Shown here: in pieces, positions 1 to 9,200 of the stretch
Layout: every line of letters starts with the position of its first letter
Position numbering within the stretch: the first letter of the stretch is position 1
Source of the DNA: Alangreenwoodia sp963602445
GTDB lineage: Bacteria; Bacillota; Clostridia; Peptostreptococcales; Anaerovoracaceae
Length of the DNA stretch: 26,968 nucleotides
Direction: 5' to 3'
Assembly (NCBI GenBank): GCA_963602445.1
Contig: CAVCIY010000084.1
Coordinates: 1-26,968, forward strand
Made by a program: the position numbers and the translations under genes
The notes under the pieces: generated by a model
Seen by the model: only the letters and a program-made list of their open reading frames with translations
Told to the model about the DNA's origin: nothing
Databases searched by the model: none

Positions 1-1
1 G

Positions 2-337
2 TTTATAAAGAATATCGATCATGAAACCGTTTTAAAGCTGACAGATTTGGTGGATGTACAGCCCGGGCAGGTAGTCAGCAAGACGCTGGCGCAAAATGAC
101 GCTGTCAGTGTGACGCTGTTTGCCTTTGACAAAGACGAGGAAATCGGCACGCACGATTCCGAGGGCGACGCTATGGTCACTGTACTGGAAGGCCGCGGCA
201 GGTTTACTGTAGGAGGCAAGGCGCATATTGTGAGCGCCGGCGAGACACTGGTAATGCCGGCTAAGGTGCCTCATGCCGTTTACGGCGAAGAGGCCTTTAA
301 ATGGATACTTACTGTGATATTTCCCACACGAAGCTAA
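2..337 (+). CDS. Cupin-domain protein, 5' end outside the window
   Basis: The reading frame is open to the left edge of the window, so the start codon lies just upstream; a TTG at 47 would cut off well-formed protein and is unlikely to be the start. The product is a small single-domain cupin of about 112 residues or slightly more. The two cupin motifs are visible: a GTHDSEGD stretch followed by the VLEGRGRFTVGG turn, and later AGETLVMPAKVPHAV with the second-motif histidine. Small cupins of this kind usually bind one metal ion in a beta barrel, but the substrate cannot be told. The stop is followed at once by a long degenerate repeat tract. Family assignment is firm; function is open. Confidence 0.85.
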   Translation, partial: FIKNIDHETVLKLTDLVDVQPGQVVSKTLAQNDAVSVTLFAFDKDEEIGTHDSEGDAMVTVLEGRGRFTVGGKAHIVSAGETLVMPAKVPHAVYGEEAFKWILTVIFPTRS

Positions 338-340
338 AGC

Positions 341-660
341 CGGTGTGTAAAAGCCGGTGTGTAAGAGCCGGTGTATGGAGGCCGGTGTAGATGCCGACAC
401 ATAGAAACCGGCAAGGAATCGGCGCATGGGGTCGGCTCACAGATGACGGCTCACGGGGTCGGCGCATGGGGCCGGCGCACAGATGACGGCGCACGGAATC
501 GGCGCACGGGGTCGGCTCACAGATGACAGCTCACGGGATCGGCGCACAGGATCGACGCTCGTAGACCGGCGCTCGGAGACCGGCGCACAGATGACGGCAC
601 ACGGGGCCGGCGCACGGGGTCGGCGCTCGAAATCGACACGTGGGAGCCGAGAATCGAAAC
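341..660. repeat. Degenerate 13-14 bp tandem repeat with 40 bp higher-order units
   Basis: About 24 head-to-tail copies of a unit close to CGGCGCACGGGGT fill the whole gap between the cupin stop and the regulator gene. The middle copies group into 40 bp units of 14+13+13 bp, each opening with CGGCKCACAGATGA (433-472, 473-512, 513-552, 581-620), separated by two 14 bp units at 553-580. Outer copies are more diverged (CGGTGTGTAAAAGC at the left). Unit length is not a multiple of three, and open frames across it differ between strands, so it is most likely non-coding. It ends 10 bp before the ribosome binding site of the next gene, so that gene's promoter must lie in it or before it. Confidence 0.9.
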
Positions 661-682
661 CGAAAAATAGGAAGTGACAACT

Positions 683-2236
683 ATGAGGTATGTGACAGCT
701 GCCGAATTGGCGAAAAGACTAAATGTAAATATAAGAACAGTGCAGCTGTGGGCGAAAAACGGCAAGCTTCCCGGTGCGAAGAAGCCGCACAGGGACTGGC
801 TTATACCGATACCGGATGACGAAGATGCGGAAAGCTTGCCTGTCGCAGACAATGGCAAGGATGCGAAAAAAGCATCCCCAGGTGGTTTTGCTCCGAGCAC
901 GGAGGCCGCGGACGAGGCGCATCCGGGCGGAGCAGCCCCGAGTGAAACTACCCCAAGTGAAACGGACTCGGGCAGAGCCGACTCGAGCGGAGACGCCCCG
1001 AGAAGGACGGCCTCGGGTGGGACAACCTCGAACGGAGCAGTTCCGAGAAAAACGTACTCAGGCGGTACAGCTTCAAGCGGCATAATGCCTCTTTTAAATG
1101 CGTCCTTTGAGGTCGGCAAGTGCGTGGAATATATAGATTCGATAAAGGACGCAGAGATTGCCGATATAGCCTGGGCCGAATATTATTACTTCAGTGCCCA
1201 ACCGGGTAAGGCTGTGCAGATGTCAGAAAAGTATATGGAATGCCCCGATCTCGAAAAGAGGCTTTCCGCTTCATTGATATATATCTTTGCGAATCTTTCA
1301 CTTGGAAGAATCGCAGCCGTCAACGAAAGAATCGCTGCGGTGCGTGAGGACGTGAAAAGAGGGCTTGCGCGTGAGGCGGAGTCCAGAGTTCATGCTTTGT
1401 GCGCATTTATGTCAGATACGATAAATATCTTATTCCATCTGCCGACAGATTTTGAAATCTCGCGCGGCATACAAGCCAAGCAAAGCGTACAAAGCAGGCA
1501 AGGCGCACAGGCCCTGCGATCCGGGGATGCTTCGCAAACCTCGCAAGGCAGACAAACCTCGCAAACCACACAGGCCACGCGATCCGGACAAGCTGCGCAA
1601 GCCGATTCCGGTCGAAGCGACGCAGTTTCTCCAAAGACGCATTTACGCTTTCTGCCCGGCGGTCTCAAGCTTTTCGCCTGCTACGTGCTTGCACACAAGG
1701 CATATTTCGAGCAAAATTACGCACAATCGCTTGGAATAATAGAAACAGCGCTCGCATGGCAGGATAAAATTTATCCGATTGCGACGATATATATGCACCT
1801 CGTGGCTGTAATGGATCTGATGTGTCTTGGCGAGAAAGAACGTGCGCGGAAACATTTTATGCAGGCGTGGGAGATTGCAAGACCCGACAACCTGATTCAG
1901 CCTATAGGTGAACACCACGGCCTGACATACGGCCTGATTGAGACATGTCTGAAAAATGACTTCCCGGAGGATTATCGAAAAGTCATCGAAGTTACGTACC
2001 GATTCAGCGAAGGATGGCGAAACGTACACAATGCATACGTAGACAGGCCTGTGACCGGCAATCTGACGACGACGGAGTTCACTATATCAATGCTCGCAAA
2101 GCGTGGCTGGAGCAACCGGCAAATCGCTGATTATATGGGTCTGTCGGTACACACAGTGAAACAATATATGTCAATAATCTTTCAGAAGCTCGGCATCACA
2201 AGCCGCAAACAGATTTCCGACCACATGTTGAAATAA
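683..2236 (+). CDS. Transcriptional regulator with N-terminal excisionase-like HTH and C-terminal LuxR HTH
   Basis: The 517-residue product starts with a helix-turn-helix of the excisionase/MerR-like type (residues 2-45, AAELAKRLNVNIRTVQLWAK) and ends with a LuxR/GerE helix-turn-helix (residues 461-517, with SNRQIADYMGLSVHTVKQY). Between them lie alpha-helical stretches that resemble the TPR-like arrays of MalT-type regulators. Two low-complexity tracts interrupt this: pentapeptides at residues 66-135 and Gln-x-x tripeptides at 264-311. ATG 683 is preferred over GTG 674 because GGAAG at 670-674 sits eight bases before it. The protein should be a cytoplasmic DNA-binding activator; the signal it senses is unknown. 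It lies upstream of the giant surface operon on the same strand, which makes that operon a possible target (inference). A strong terminator follows. Confidence 0.85.
   Translation: MRYVTAAELAKRLNVNIRTVQLWAKNGKLPGAKKPHRDWLIPIPDDEDAESLPVADNGKDAKKASPGGFAPSTEAADEAHPGGAAPSETTPSETDSGRADSSGDAPRRTASGGTTSNGAVPRKTYSGGTASSGIMPLLNASFEVGKCVEYIDSIKDAEIADIAWAEYYYFSAQPGKAVQMSEKYMECPDLEKRLSASLIYIFANLSLGRIAAVNERIAAVREDVKRGLAREAESRVHALCAFMSDTINILFHLPTDFEISRGIQAKQSVQSRQGAQALRSGDASQTSQGRQTSQTTQATRSGQAAQADSGRSDAVSPKTHLRFLPGGLKLFACYVLAHKAYFEQNYAQSLGIIETALAWQDKIYPIATIYMHLVAVMDLMCLGEKERARKHFMQAWEIARPDNLIQPIGEHHGLTYGLIETCLKNDFPEDYRKVIEVTYRFSEGWRNVHNAYVDRPVTGNLTTTEFTISMLAKRGWSNRQIADYMGLSVHTVKQYMSIIFQKLGITSRKQISDHMLK
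878..1087 (+). repeat. Codon-phased 15 bp minisatellite (14 units) inside the regulator gene
   Basis: Fourteen consecutive 15 bp units, each starting like CCGAG or TCGGG, encode fourteen pentapeptides such as PGGAA, PSETT, SGRAD, SSGDA, SGGTT and SGGTA. The phase is exactly in frame and position 1 is always P, S or A. The tract forms a disordered linker right after the N-terminal helix-turn-helix. Units differ at several positions, so the tract is old or diversified rather than freshly expanded. Confidence 0.88.
1472..1615 (+). repeat. Codon-phased 9 bp repeat (16 units, Gln-x-x) inside the regulator gene
   Basis: Sixteen in-frame 9 bp units, mostly opening with CAA or CAG, encode tripeptides such as QAK, QSV, QSR, QGA, QTS and QAT, with a few RSG or DAS variants. 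The pair CGCGATCCGG and TGCGATCCGG recurs at about 72 bp distance, hinting at a longer duplication. It lies between two helical blocks of the central domain and is expected to be a disordered loop. Confidence 0.8.
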
Positions 2237-2318
2237 TCCCATACAGCGAAATTAAAAAGATAACACATGAAGATAGGAATTTAGAATAAAAAATACGATA
2301 CGTTACGATAAGAAAAAG

Positions 2319-2384
2319 AACTGTCGCTAGGGCGGCTTCAGACGCGATCTGCGTCTGAAGCCGCCCTAAAGCGATAGTTTTTTT
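2319..2384 (+). terminator. Strong intrinsic terminator after the LuxR-type regulator
   Basis: A perfect 17 bp stem (2329-2345 with 2351-2367, arm AGGGCGGCTTCAGACGC) closes on the 5-base loop GATCT. A further ten-pair outer stem (2319-2328 with 2370-2379, one G-T pair) follows after a two-base bulge. Seven T residues at 2378-2384 complete the signal. An A-rich stretch precedes the 5' arm, so it could also stop transcription on the minus strand. Confidence 0.88.
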
Positions 2385-2602
2385 GCGCTTTTTCAGACTT
2401 TTTGGCACTGGAACGGGTGGTCAACTGGCAATTCAAATATAGTAAAATACAAGGAGAAGCAATCGGTTTATAAGAAGCACGTATCAGCTAAAATGTGTAC
2501 CGTGTCAAGATGTCCTTCACGAGGAAAAGCATCGAGCGGAAAAGTGAGAATATCAACACATTAAGCACATTACGGATCAGCGCGCGACAGCAGAAAGGAA
2601 AT
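2385..2602. other. Intergenic leader before the cysteine-rich gene
   Basis: The gap between the regulator stop (2236) and the next supported start (2603) is 366 bp; its first part holds the terminator. The rest is AT-rich, with a TAAAAT hexamer near 2441 that could be a -10 box but has no good -35 partner. An in-frame extension from ATG 2495 is open but lacks a ribosome binding site and looks unlike protein. No other gene was seen. Confidence 0.4.
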
Positions 2603-3061
2603 ATGCCTATGGAAAGTACGGCATTGAGAGCGACAGAGGCAAAAGGTGAAATTTACCGTATATTTTCCCTTGAAGGGAGCGAGCTCAAGATAATTTTTCG
2701 TTATAACGAAAAATTTGGGAGGTATATCGGAGATTTTCCTGATTTTGAGCAAGAGCCGCTATATACCGACTCGGGCAAACCCTGGGTCTGTGCAGTGCAG
2801 GATATGTGCAGCCACGGGCAATGCAAAGACGGTTCTGTAAAAGGCAGTTTTGTAAAAGGCGATTCTAAGACCGAGGTTTTCAAGACCGTGGGTGTCGAAA
2901 CCGAGGTTTTCGAGACCATTGATTTTGAAACAGTTGATTTCGAGACCGTGGATCTCGAGGCCGTGGGTGCGGACTGTGGCTCTTGCATGTTTTTTATAAG
3001 AGAAAAAGATGATGACCTGATCGGAGTGTGCGGATGCGATGCCTGCAGGCGAGCTTACTAA
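2603..3061 (+). CDS. Small cysteine-rich protein with an internal pentapeptide expansion
   Basis: ATG 2603 is chosen because AAAGGAA lies just before it; ATG 2495 would add 36 residues with no ribosome binding site. The 152-residue product has no signal peptide. Residues 30-62 form a conserved-looking block (RYNEKFGRYIGDFPDFE, then SGKPWV). C69 and C74, then C125, C128, C143, C145 and C148 form a likely metal or zinc site of the type C-x2-C ... C-x-C-x2-C. The two halves of this cysteine set are separated by nine pentapeptides (residues 77-121) encoded by a 15 bp minisatellite. I recognise no named family; a small zinc-ribbon-like protein is the most I would infer. It stands alone between a terminator and the giant operon's leader. 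Confidence 0.72.
   Translation: MPMESTALRATEAKGEIYRIFSLEGSELKIIFRYNEKFGRYIGDFPDFEQEPLYTDSGKPWVCAVQDMCSHGQCKDGSVKGSFVKGDSKTEVFKTVGVETEVFETIDFETVDFETVDLEAVGADCGSCMFFIREKDDDLIGVCGCDACRRAY
2831..2965 (+). repeat. Codon-phased 15 bp minisatellite (9 units) inside the cysteine-rich gene
   Basis: Nine in-frame 15 bp units with forms such as GATTTCGAGACCGTG encode GSVKG, SFVKG, DSKTE, VFKTV, GVETE, VFETI, DFETV, DFETV and DLEAV. The unit length and phase match the tract in the upstream regulator gene, but the sequence does not, so both arose in place by the same kind of process rather than by copying. Confidence 0.87.
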
Positions 3062-3071
3062 CCTGAGCAGG

Positions 3072-3209
3072 TGTTTGCAGCAGACTGACGATTTAATGGA
3101 GATTCGGCACAGACGGATGTTTGCAGCAGACTGACGATTTAACGGAGATTCGACGCAGACGAATGTTTGCAGCAGACTGACGGTCGAACAGAGATTCGAC
3201 GCAGACGAA
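3072..3209. repeat. Three tandem 46 bp direct repeats upstream of the giant operon
   Basis: Three head-to-tail copies of exactly 46 bp (3072-3117, 3118-3163, 3164-3209) each start TGTTTGCAGCAGACTGACG and end near CGCAGACGAA. Copies 1 and 2 differ at a few bases; copy 3 differs mainly at its centre. No ribosome binding site and start codon frame them. They begin 11 bp after the stop of the cysteine-rich gene and end 75 bp before the start of the first giant gene, where regulator sites would be expected. Confidence 0.93.
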
Positions 3210-3227
3210 TGTGAAAAAATGTAAAAA

Positions 3228-3264
3228 GATAAGTTTTGTCAAAGATAAGTTTTGTTTTGATAAG
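3228..3264. repeat. GATAAG direct repeats in the leader of the giant operon
   Basis: GATAAG occurs at 3228, 3244 and 3259. The first two are part of a 16 bp repeat (GATAAGTTTTGTCAAA and GATAAGTTTTGTTTT), the third is partial. The copies lie immediately upstream of the GGAGGG ribosome binding site. They may be operator sites or an mRNA leader element. No convincing -35/-10 pair was found here. Confidence 0.65.
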
Positions 3265-3283
3265 TGTAAGGAGGGAGAAAAAA

Positions 3284-6200
3284 ATGAAATGCAGGAAGTT
3301 AATGGCTGTAGTATTGACGGCATGCATGCTTATTACGCTCATGCCGACACTGCCGGCGGCGGCGGCCGGAAAAACGGCGATCTATAAGCGCGCCAATCCG
3401 GAATTCGCCGTGCTGAATGCCAAAAACGGAAGCAACAACAAGTTTTATGACAAGTTGCTGCATGACACGAAGGATGCGGATGACAAATTGTATACCGCGA
3501 AGGACGAATATGCTTACTTGAACTACAATTCGGCCTCGAAATTATTCGGCATAGATTACGAGGATCATGTCAGCGGCTGCAGCAGCGCTACCAAACAAAA
3601 GACATACAAATATACGTATGACGAGTCGGCGGTCCTCTATAATCTGTCAATGCCGAGCGGAAATCTTGAGATGAATTTCTCGACTACAATGCACAACAAC
3701 AGACACTCTCACTCCGTGAGCATGTTGCTGCAGGAGGAGATAACGGCATATACGGAGTTTAATCTCTCCGCAGGAACTCTTTATCTGCACGAAAACAGCA
3801 GCAATTACGATATGGATGACAAGCGTGTCGGAAATTATAATTTTAGCGAGCTTAAGCCTAGCTCAGCCGAAAAAAAAGAAATTAAGCTGTGGGTTCGTTC
3901 TCCTTCACTGAAGTACGGCGATGACGGAGAAAAGACCTGCAACTGCGAGTCCTACGCAAATAAGACGGTGGTAGCGTTTCGTGACGCGCGCACGCCGAAG
4001 CTTATGGCTGTTACTTTTTTCAACGGCAGTGAGGAAAATACATATTACAAAGCCGGCGATACCGTAAAGATCGAGCTTGCCTTTGATGAGCCAATAAGAT
4101 TTGCCGACGACTCGGCATCGGGAAAAGGCGACCTCTACATAAATCTTCTCCTCGAGGGATCAAGTGAAGGAAATGCTCTCAGGGCATATCTGACAAAGCT
4201 TGACAACAACAAGCTTTATTTCGAATATGAAATTCCCGCAAAGTCAACGATCGACAAGAAGATTACGAGCATCAGCCTTGCGCCTCTTGCAGGCAGCGAC
4301 ATTGCGCTCAAGCAGGTAATAGGCGGAAACAACTTTACTATAACAGCTCCGAGCGGCGAGGAATCGACCGGGTACTCCACCACTACCTGCTACATCACCG
4401 ACCTTGCGGGTAATCCGCTGCTTTCAAGCGCAAGCGACAAGAGCTCAGATCGCGGTGTAAGCGCATATATCGACTGCGATGGGCCTTCGCTCGCGAAAAT
4501 CGACGTTTCCGCAAACACAAACAACAGCGAAATAAATGCCATCATAGATGCGTTAAATACAAGTGACAACAGCGATAGTGCATCCGGCGACAGCGCATCA
4601 GGTGACAGTGCATCCGGCGACAGCGCATCAGGTGACAGCTCAGCGACTGAACGTGACAAAAACAACAGCGAGCTCTACCTGGCGCCGGGAGACAGCCTCG
4701 ATTATACAATCTACATGAATGAATATCTGGCTGGCATGATACCTGACGGTGATTACAGCGAAGAATGCACAAATTTCTATGCGAAGACTAATCTGCTCGA
4801 CGCAAGCGGAAATCCGGTCTACATACGCAGCAGATACTGCTGTAAGACCACGCTTGACGGCAAACAATACGGGCAGGGCGCCTCAGACGGCTATGTCTCA
4901 TCCTTCTGGATGGAAACCCTTACCATAAAAGAAGGATATACATATGCAAGCAGCAGCGACACTCAGATAATGATCACTGAAGCAGGCCTTGCGGAGAGCG
5001 TGACTGAAGATGAGGCTACGGGCGTGATTACCGTTACCGGAACCGGTAAGATAAAAATAAAGGACACCTGCGGCAATGAAAGCACCGCAAAATTCAGCGG
5101 CAGCACAGTGGAAAATCTAAATACTCTTACCTATTATCTAGATACCGAGCTTCCGATTGTGACTACAGATGCTGCGATAAATAAATCAAAATCGACAGAC
5201 GACGAAACGTATTATACTCCGACAGAGGAAAAGACAAGCCGTGACGGTACGGAAATCACGGGCTTCAGATTCCCGATAAAGCTTTCGGACTCTTCCGGTG
5301 TAAACGGCATCGCCGGTTATTTTGCGTGGAAAAATGACTCAAGCGATAGTATTCTCTACCCCTACAGCTATGAGTATACCGTAACCACGGGAGATGCACA
5401 GCTGCCGGCTGACGCGGTATGGAAAAGCGCTACGATGTCGAGTGCATATGCAAACTGTTTCAAAGAATTTACCCAAGTTGCCGATTCCAACATATGGATA
5501 CATATCAGGCCTCTCGAGGACGAAAATATTAAATATAATGTCCTGAACTCGAGAATCTGCGTCGCGGCACAAGACTACGCCGGAAATAAAGCAAGAACAT
5601 CCGTATATTATGACGCGAAGGGCAACCGCATAGAGCTGAACACGACTGACTTTGCCCTTGACTGGGTGCTTGAGAGCAAGCCGCCCGAAATTACACGAGC
5701 TAATACGAAAAAAGATGCAAGCAGCGGCAATGGTATACTCTATGCTGGACTGTATCTTTATGATGATACCGGCGTAGATAAGACGAAGGTGTATTACCTT
5801 TGGGCAGACACCGGTACAGAAACTCCTGCAGAAACTGCAGAATGGATTCAAGCCACAGTAACCGGCGATGATGAAAAGGCTGTAGAATCATGTGCTCTTA
5901 AGGAAGTGCAAAACGGGAGCAGCTGGTCGCAGGAGCTCTGGGTAAAGGCAAGCGATATAAACGGAAATACCATTATTAAAAATCTCGGGGAGTACAGCTA
6001 TAGTCTCGAGGCGGTGAATTACAGCATTGAATACGACACGGATATTACATCCTCTCCACGTATCATGGTAAGGTATCTCACAGCGCCTTCCTCCGGCAAT
6101 GTGGCACTTGTATTTATGATAAAGGTGCCGAACACAACTACCGATGCGGAAGGATATGACGATTATTATGTAAAAGTTCTCGGATCAAAAAGCGGATATG

Positions 6201-9200
6201 TGAATCGTTATGCCTTCCTTAATTATTCTACGCAATTGACTAACGGCAAAGACATGGACTTTACACACATGAAGGTAAAGACCACGACAGACGGTGCGGT
6301 CAGCTATGAATTCAAGACAGTCGGAAATTCTGCGTCGGACATATCCTTCATCAACTCGCTGAGGGGTGGGACCAGCACATATTCCGGAAATATGAATGTT
6401 ACGATTATATCGGGCACGCAGGATGCATTTGCATGGGATACAACTGACGCAAATATACCCGTAAGCGCTGGAAAAGGCAGCTACACGGTGTCTACAGACG
6501 AGATCACATTGAAGGTGTCATCGCCAAGAGCCGGCGCACCGAACGCATTTGAAAATGTCACAGGCACGGGAAGTCCCGTAACACTCACGCCTCTGTCTGA
6601 GATTCCGGCTGAACCGAGCGGTGACGGCTCTTCATGGACTCCGGGCAGCTATACGAGTCTTTCCACCCTTGTAGGTCTCACATTCCGGGCGCAGATAGGC
6701 GCGGACAAGTACGGCTGGGATTACGAGGACGTGGACTGGAAAAATTCCTATGTGGAAATTCAAAAATCAGGTGTCACGATAAATAAGATCCCTTTGAAAG
6801 CCTCACCTGACCAGACCGTAACCATCTCGGAAGGAGATTTTTTCGCCGACTCCGGAAGCGGATATTACGAAATCCGGCTGGTGCTCAATTGCAAGATCGG
6901 AAAGGATTATTCCTCAGAGAAAACAACAATCTTTGTAGACACTACGGAAGCATCGGATTTTGAAATAACCGGCATCACTTACATGCCTTATCAAGGCTTT
7001 AAGAGTGCTCATTTCTATCATAATATAAGTGAGACAACATTGAGAATAAGCCCGGCAGGCGAAGGGAATGTACTCTATCTTCCTACAAGTCCGGCAGGAG
7101 TCGGAGGAAAAGCCACAAATCACATGCAAATAAATGCGCCCGACGTTGAGACCGGCTCTGTGAGTGGACGTTATTATGGTGCTTATAAATACAAAATATG
7201 GAATGTGACAGGCGGTATAGATCTTGCAAAATCTGAGGAAAACGCATATATCGCAACAAACAATACCAAAATATCTATCACAACTGTCAAGGATGCCGCC
7301 GAATATGATGCTGCACTTACTGAGTCACAAGAATATGTATATCTCATTAAAAACAAATTAAATACCCTCGCTGTGCAATTGGTAAAGGCAAACGGCAATG
7401 ATTCTGAGATAAAGTACTACAATATATATCCTACAGATTCCTCCGTAAAAGGCAGCTTAAGCGCAAGCAGACTCGCTAACGGTACAGACGTGGTAAAAGA
7501 AGGAGATCTTATCTTTACTCCGGCGGAAAACGCAGATATGAACGGTGCCCATGTATATGTTTCAGTGGAGATTGCAAGGACAAGCAGTTCGGAAACAAAC
7601 GAAGAAGTAAAAACACGCTATGCGCAGTACAAACCATATGCTGTATATGACACCTCTGACGCTTCAAAGGCTGCGATAGTACTTGAGCTTACGGTGCAGG
7701 CGGACGGCACATACAGGTGCAGCCTTCTTCCTGGAGATAATTGGTATCATGTACACTCTGTGGATAAATACGGAAATGTATGGGTAAATATAAGCTTCTC
7801 AGGCGGAGCCGAAAGCTACAAGGAAGTAAAGGACGGCAATTACACCATGTATGTACATGCTACCGAGGTCAGAGTGGACACGGCAGCTCCGCAAATCGAG
7901 CTTATAGAAGGAAGCCAAAAGGAAAGTGACGGCACGTATGAGGCAAAATTCAAGATTACGGATCTCTCTTTGAATGCAAAAAAAAGTACATCTGAGACAG
8001 GTATCAACAAGTATTACGCAAACGATCTGGATATAGCACTGAGTATAGACGATGCTCATGCGGAGGCAATAGGAATAAGTCCGGGAGGAACCACAAGCCT
8101 GCATATAGAGTCCGAATCAGCACGTCCCGCATACTACAGTGCGGAAAAGACATGGAAACTCTCAGAAAACGAGGTCTCGAAGACCGGAGTATATGAAATA
8201 TCATATAATCTTATCCAAAATAGCGAGACAGTTGACGACATTACCACTTACGAGGACGCATACATAGAGCTGACCGTCAAAGGCGCGACCGGCTATGACA
8301 GGGCGGCCGGGGACGGCAAAGTGAACTTTACCTTAAATGTGGCAGCAAGCGATATCTTCGGAAATACCGGGACGCAAAGTGTGCAATACACAGACGCGGA
8401 CAATGTGACTCCGAAGGCTTATACAACAGGCGACAATGCTCCGAAGTATAAATGTATTGGTTATAATATAGGTAAATATACATCGAAAGACGATTGTCAG
8501 ACTATTCTGACATTCAATGCTCCGGTGCAGCCGAGTGCTTCATGGATATGCCCTGAGCCTAAGGGCTATTCAAAGGAGCAGGCTGATGCCTTTCCGATAA
8601 CGACGGGCGGCGACTATGAGATAGGATATACCGATGTGTTCGGAAATCATTGGACACAGAATCTTGCGATCCCGGTGAATGCCATAACTTATCCTGAAAG
8701 GGTGGATTTGAATTTTGTCATAAACGGCGTGAAAAGGGACGCAAGCGAGGTTTTGCCAACGGATTTGACAAACGGTTCGCTGACGATTACCGCGAAGATA
8801 AAGGAAGAAAAAAGTCTATACCATTGTATTTTCCTTACAACCGATGCCGACGGTGAGCTTTGCTTCCTTTCAGAAGCGGAGGATGCAAACTATAATAAAC
8901 CTGCCGGATGGAATTATAATTCAAGTGTGGCGAATGAGAAAAAGATAACGCTTACTGAGAATAAGACAATATATCTTTGTACTTATTATGGCTTAACGGA
9001 CGGCGAAGCAATCGACATAGACTATGTGAAAGATAAGATAAAAGATTTTAGAATAATCCCTATACACATCACAAACATAGCAAACGGTAATCCAACGGCT
9101 GAGCCTCTGTTCTATTTCGAAGAATTCGGTGACACATATACAAAAGATACGCTTCCGAAGGACTCAGACGGAAAGGTCAAGACTACCGGAGCCGTGACCG

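Noticed and set aside
341..660. CRISPR array
   Set aside because: Units are contiguous and diverged, with no unique spacers between conserved repeats, and no cas genes are near.
483..677. Open frame across the repeat tract upstream of the regulator gene
   Set aside because: It is produced by a non-triplet repeat, has no ribosome binding site, and other frames are open on the other strand as well.
517..1119. Long minus-strand open frame opposite the regulator's N-terminus
   Set aside because: It mirrors the in-frame 15 bp repeat, which keeps all frames free of stops; composition is low-complexity and no start signals are seen.
2495..2602. N-terminal extension of the cysteine-rich protein from ATG 2495
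   Set aside because: There is no ribosome binding site there, while ATG 2603 has one, and the extension looks unlike coding sequence.
341..4648. Diversity-generating retroelement as the cause of the diverged repeats
   Set aside because: No reverse transcriptase or template/variable repeat pair was found, and variation is not limited to adenines.
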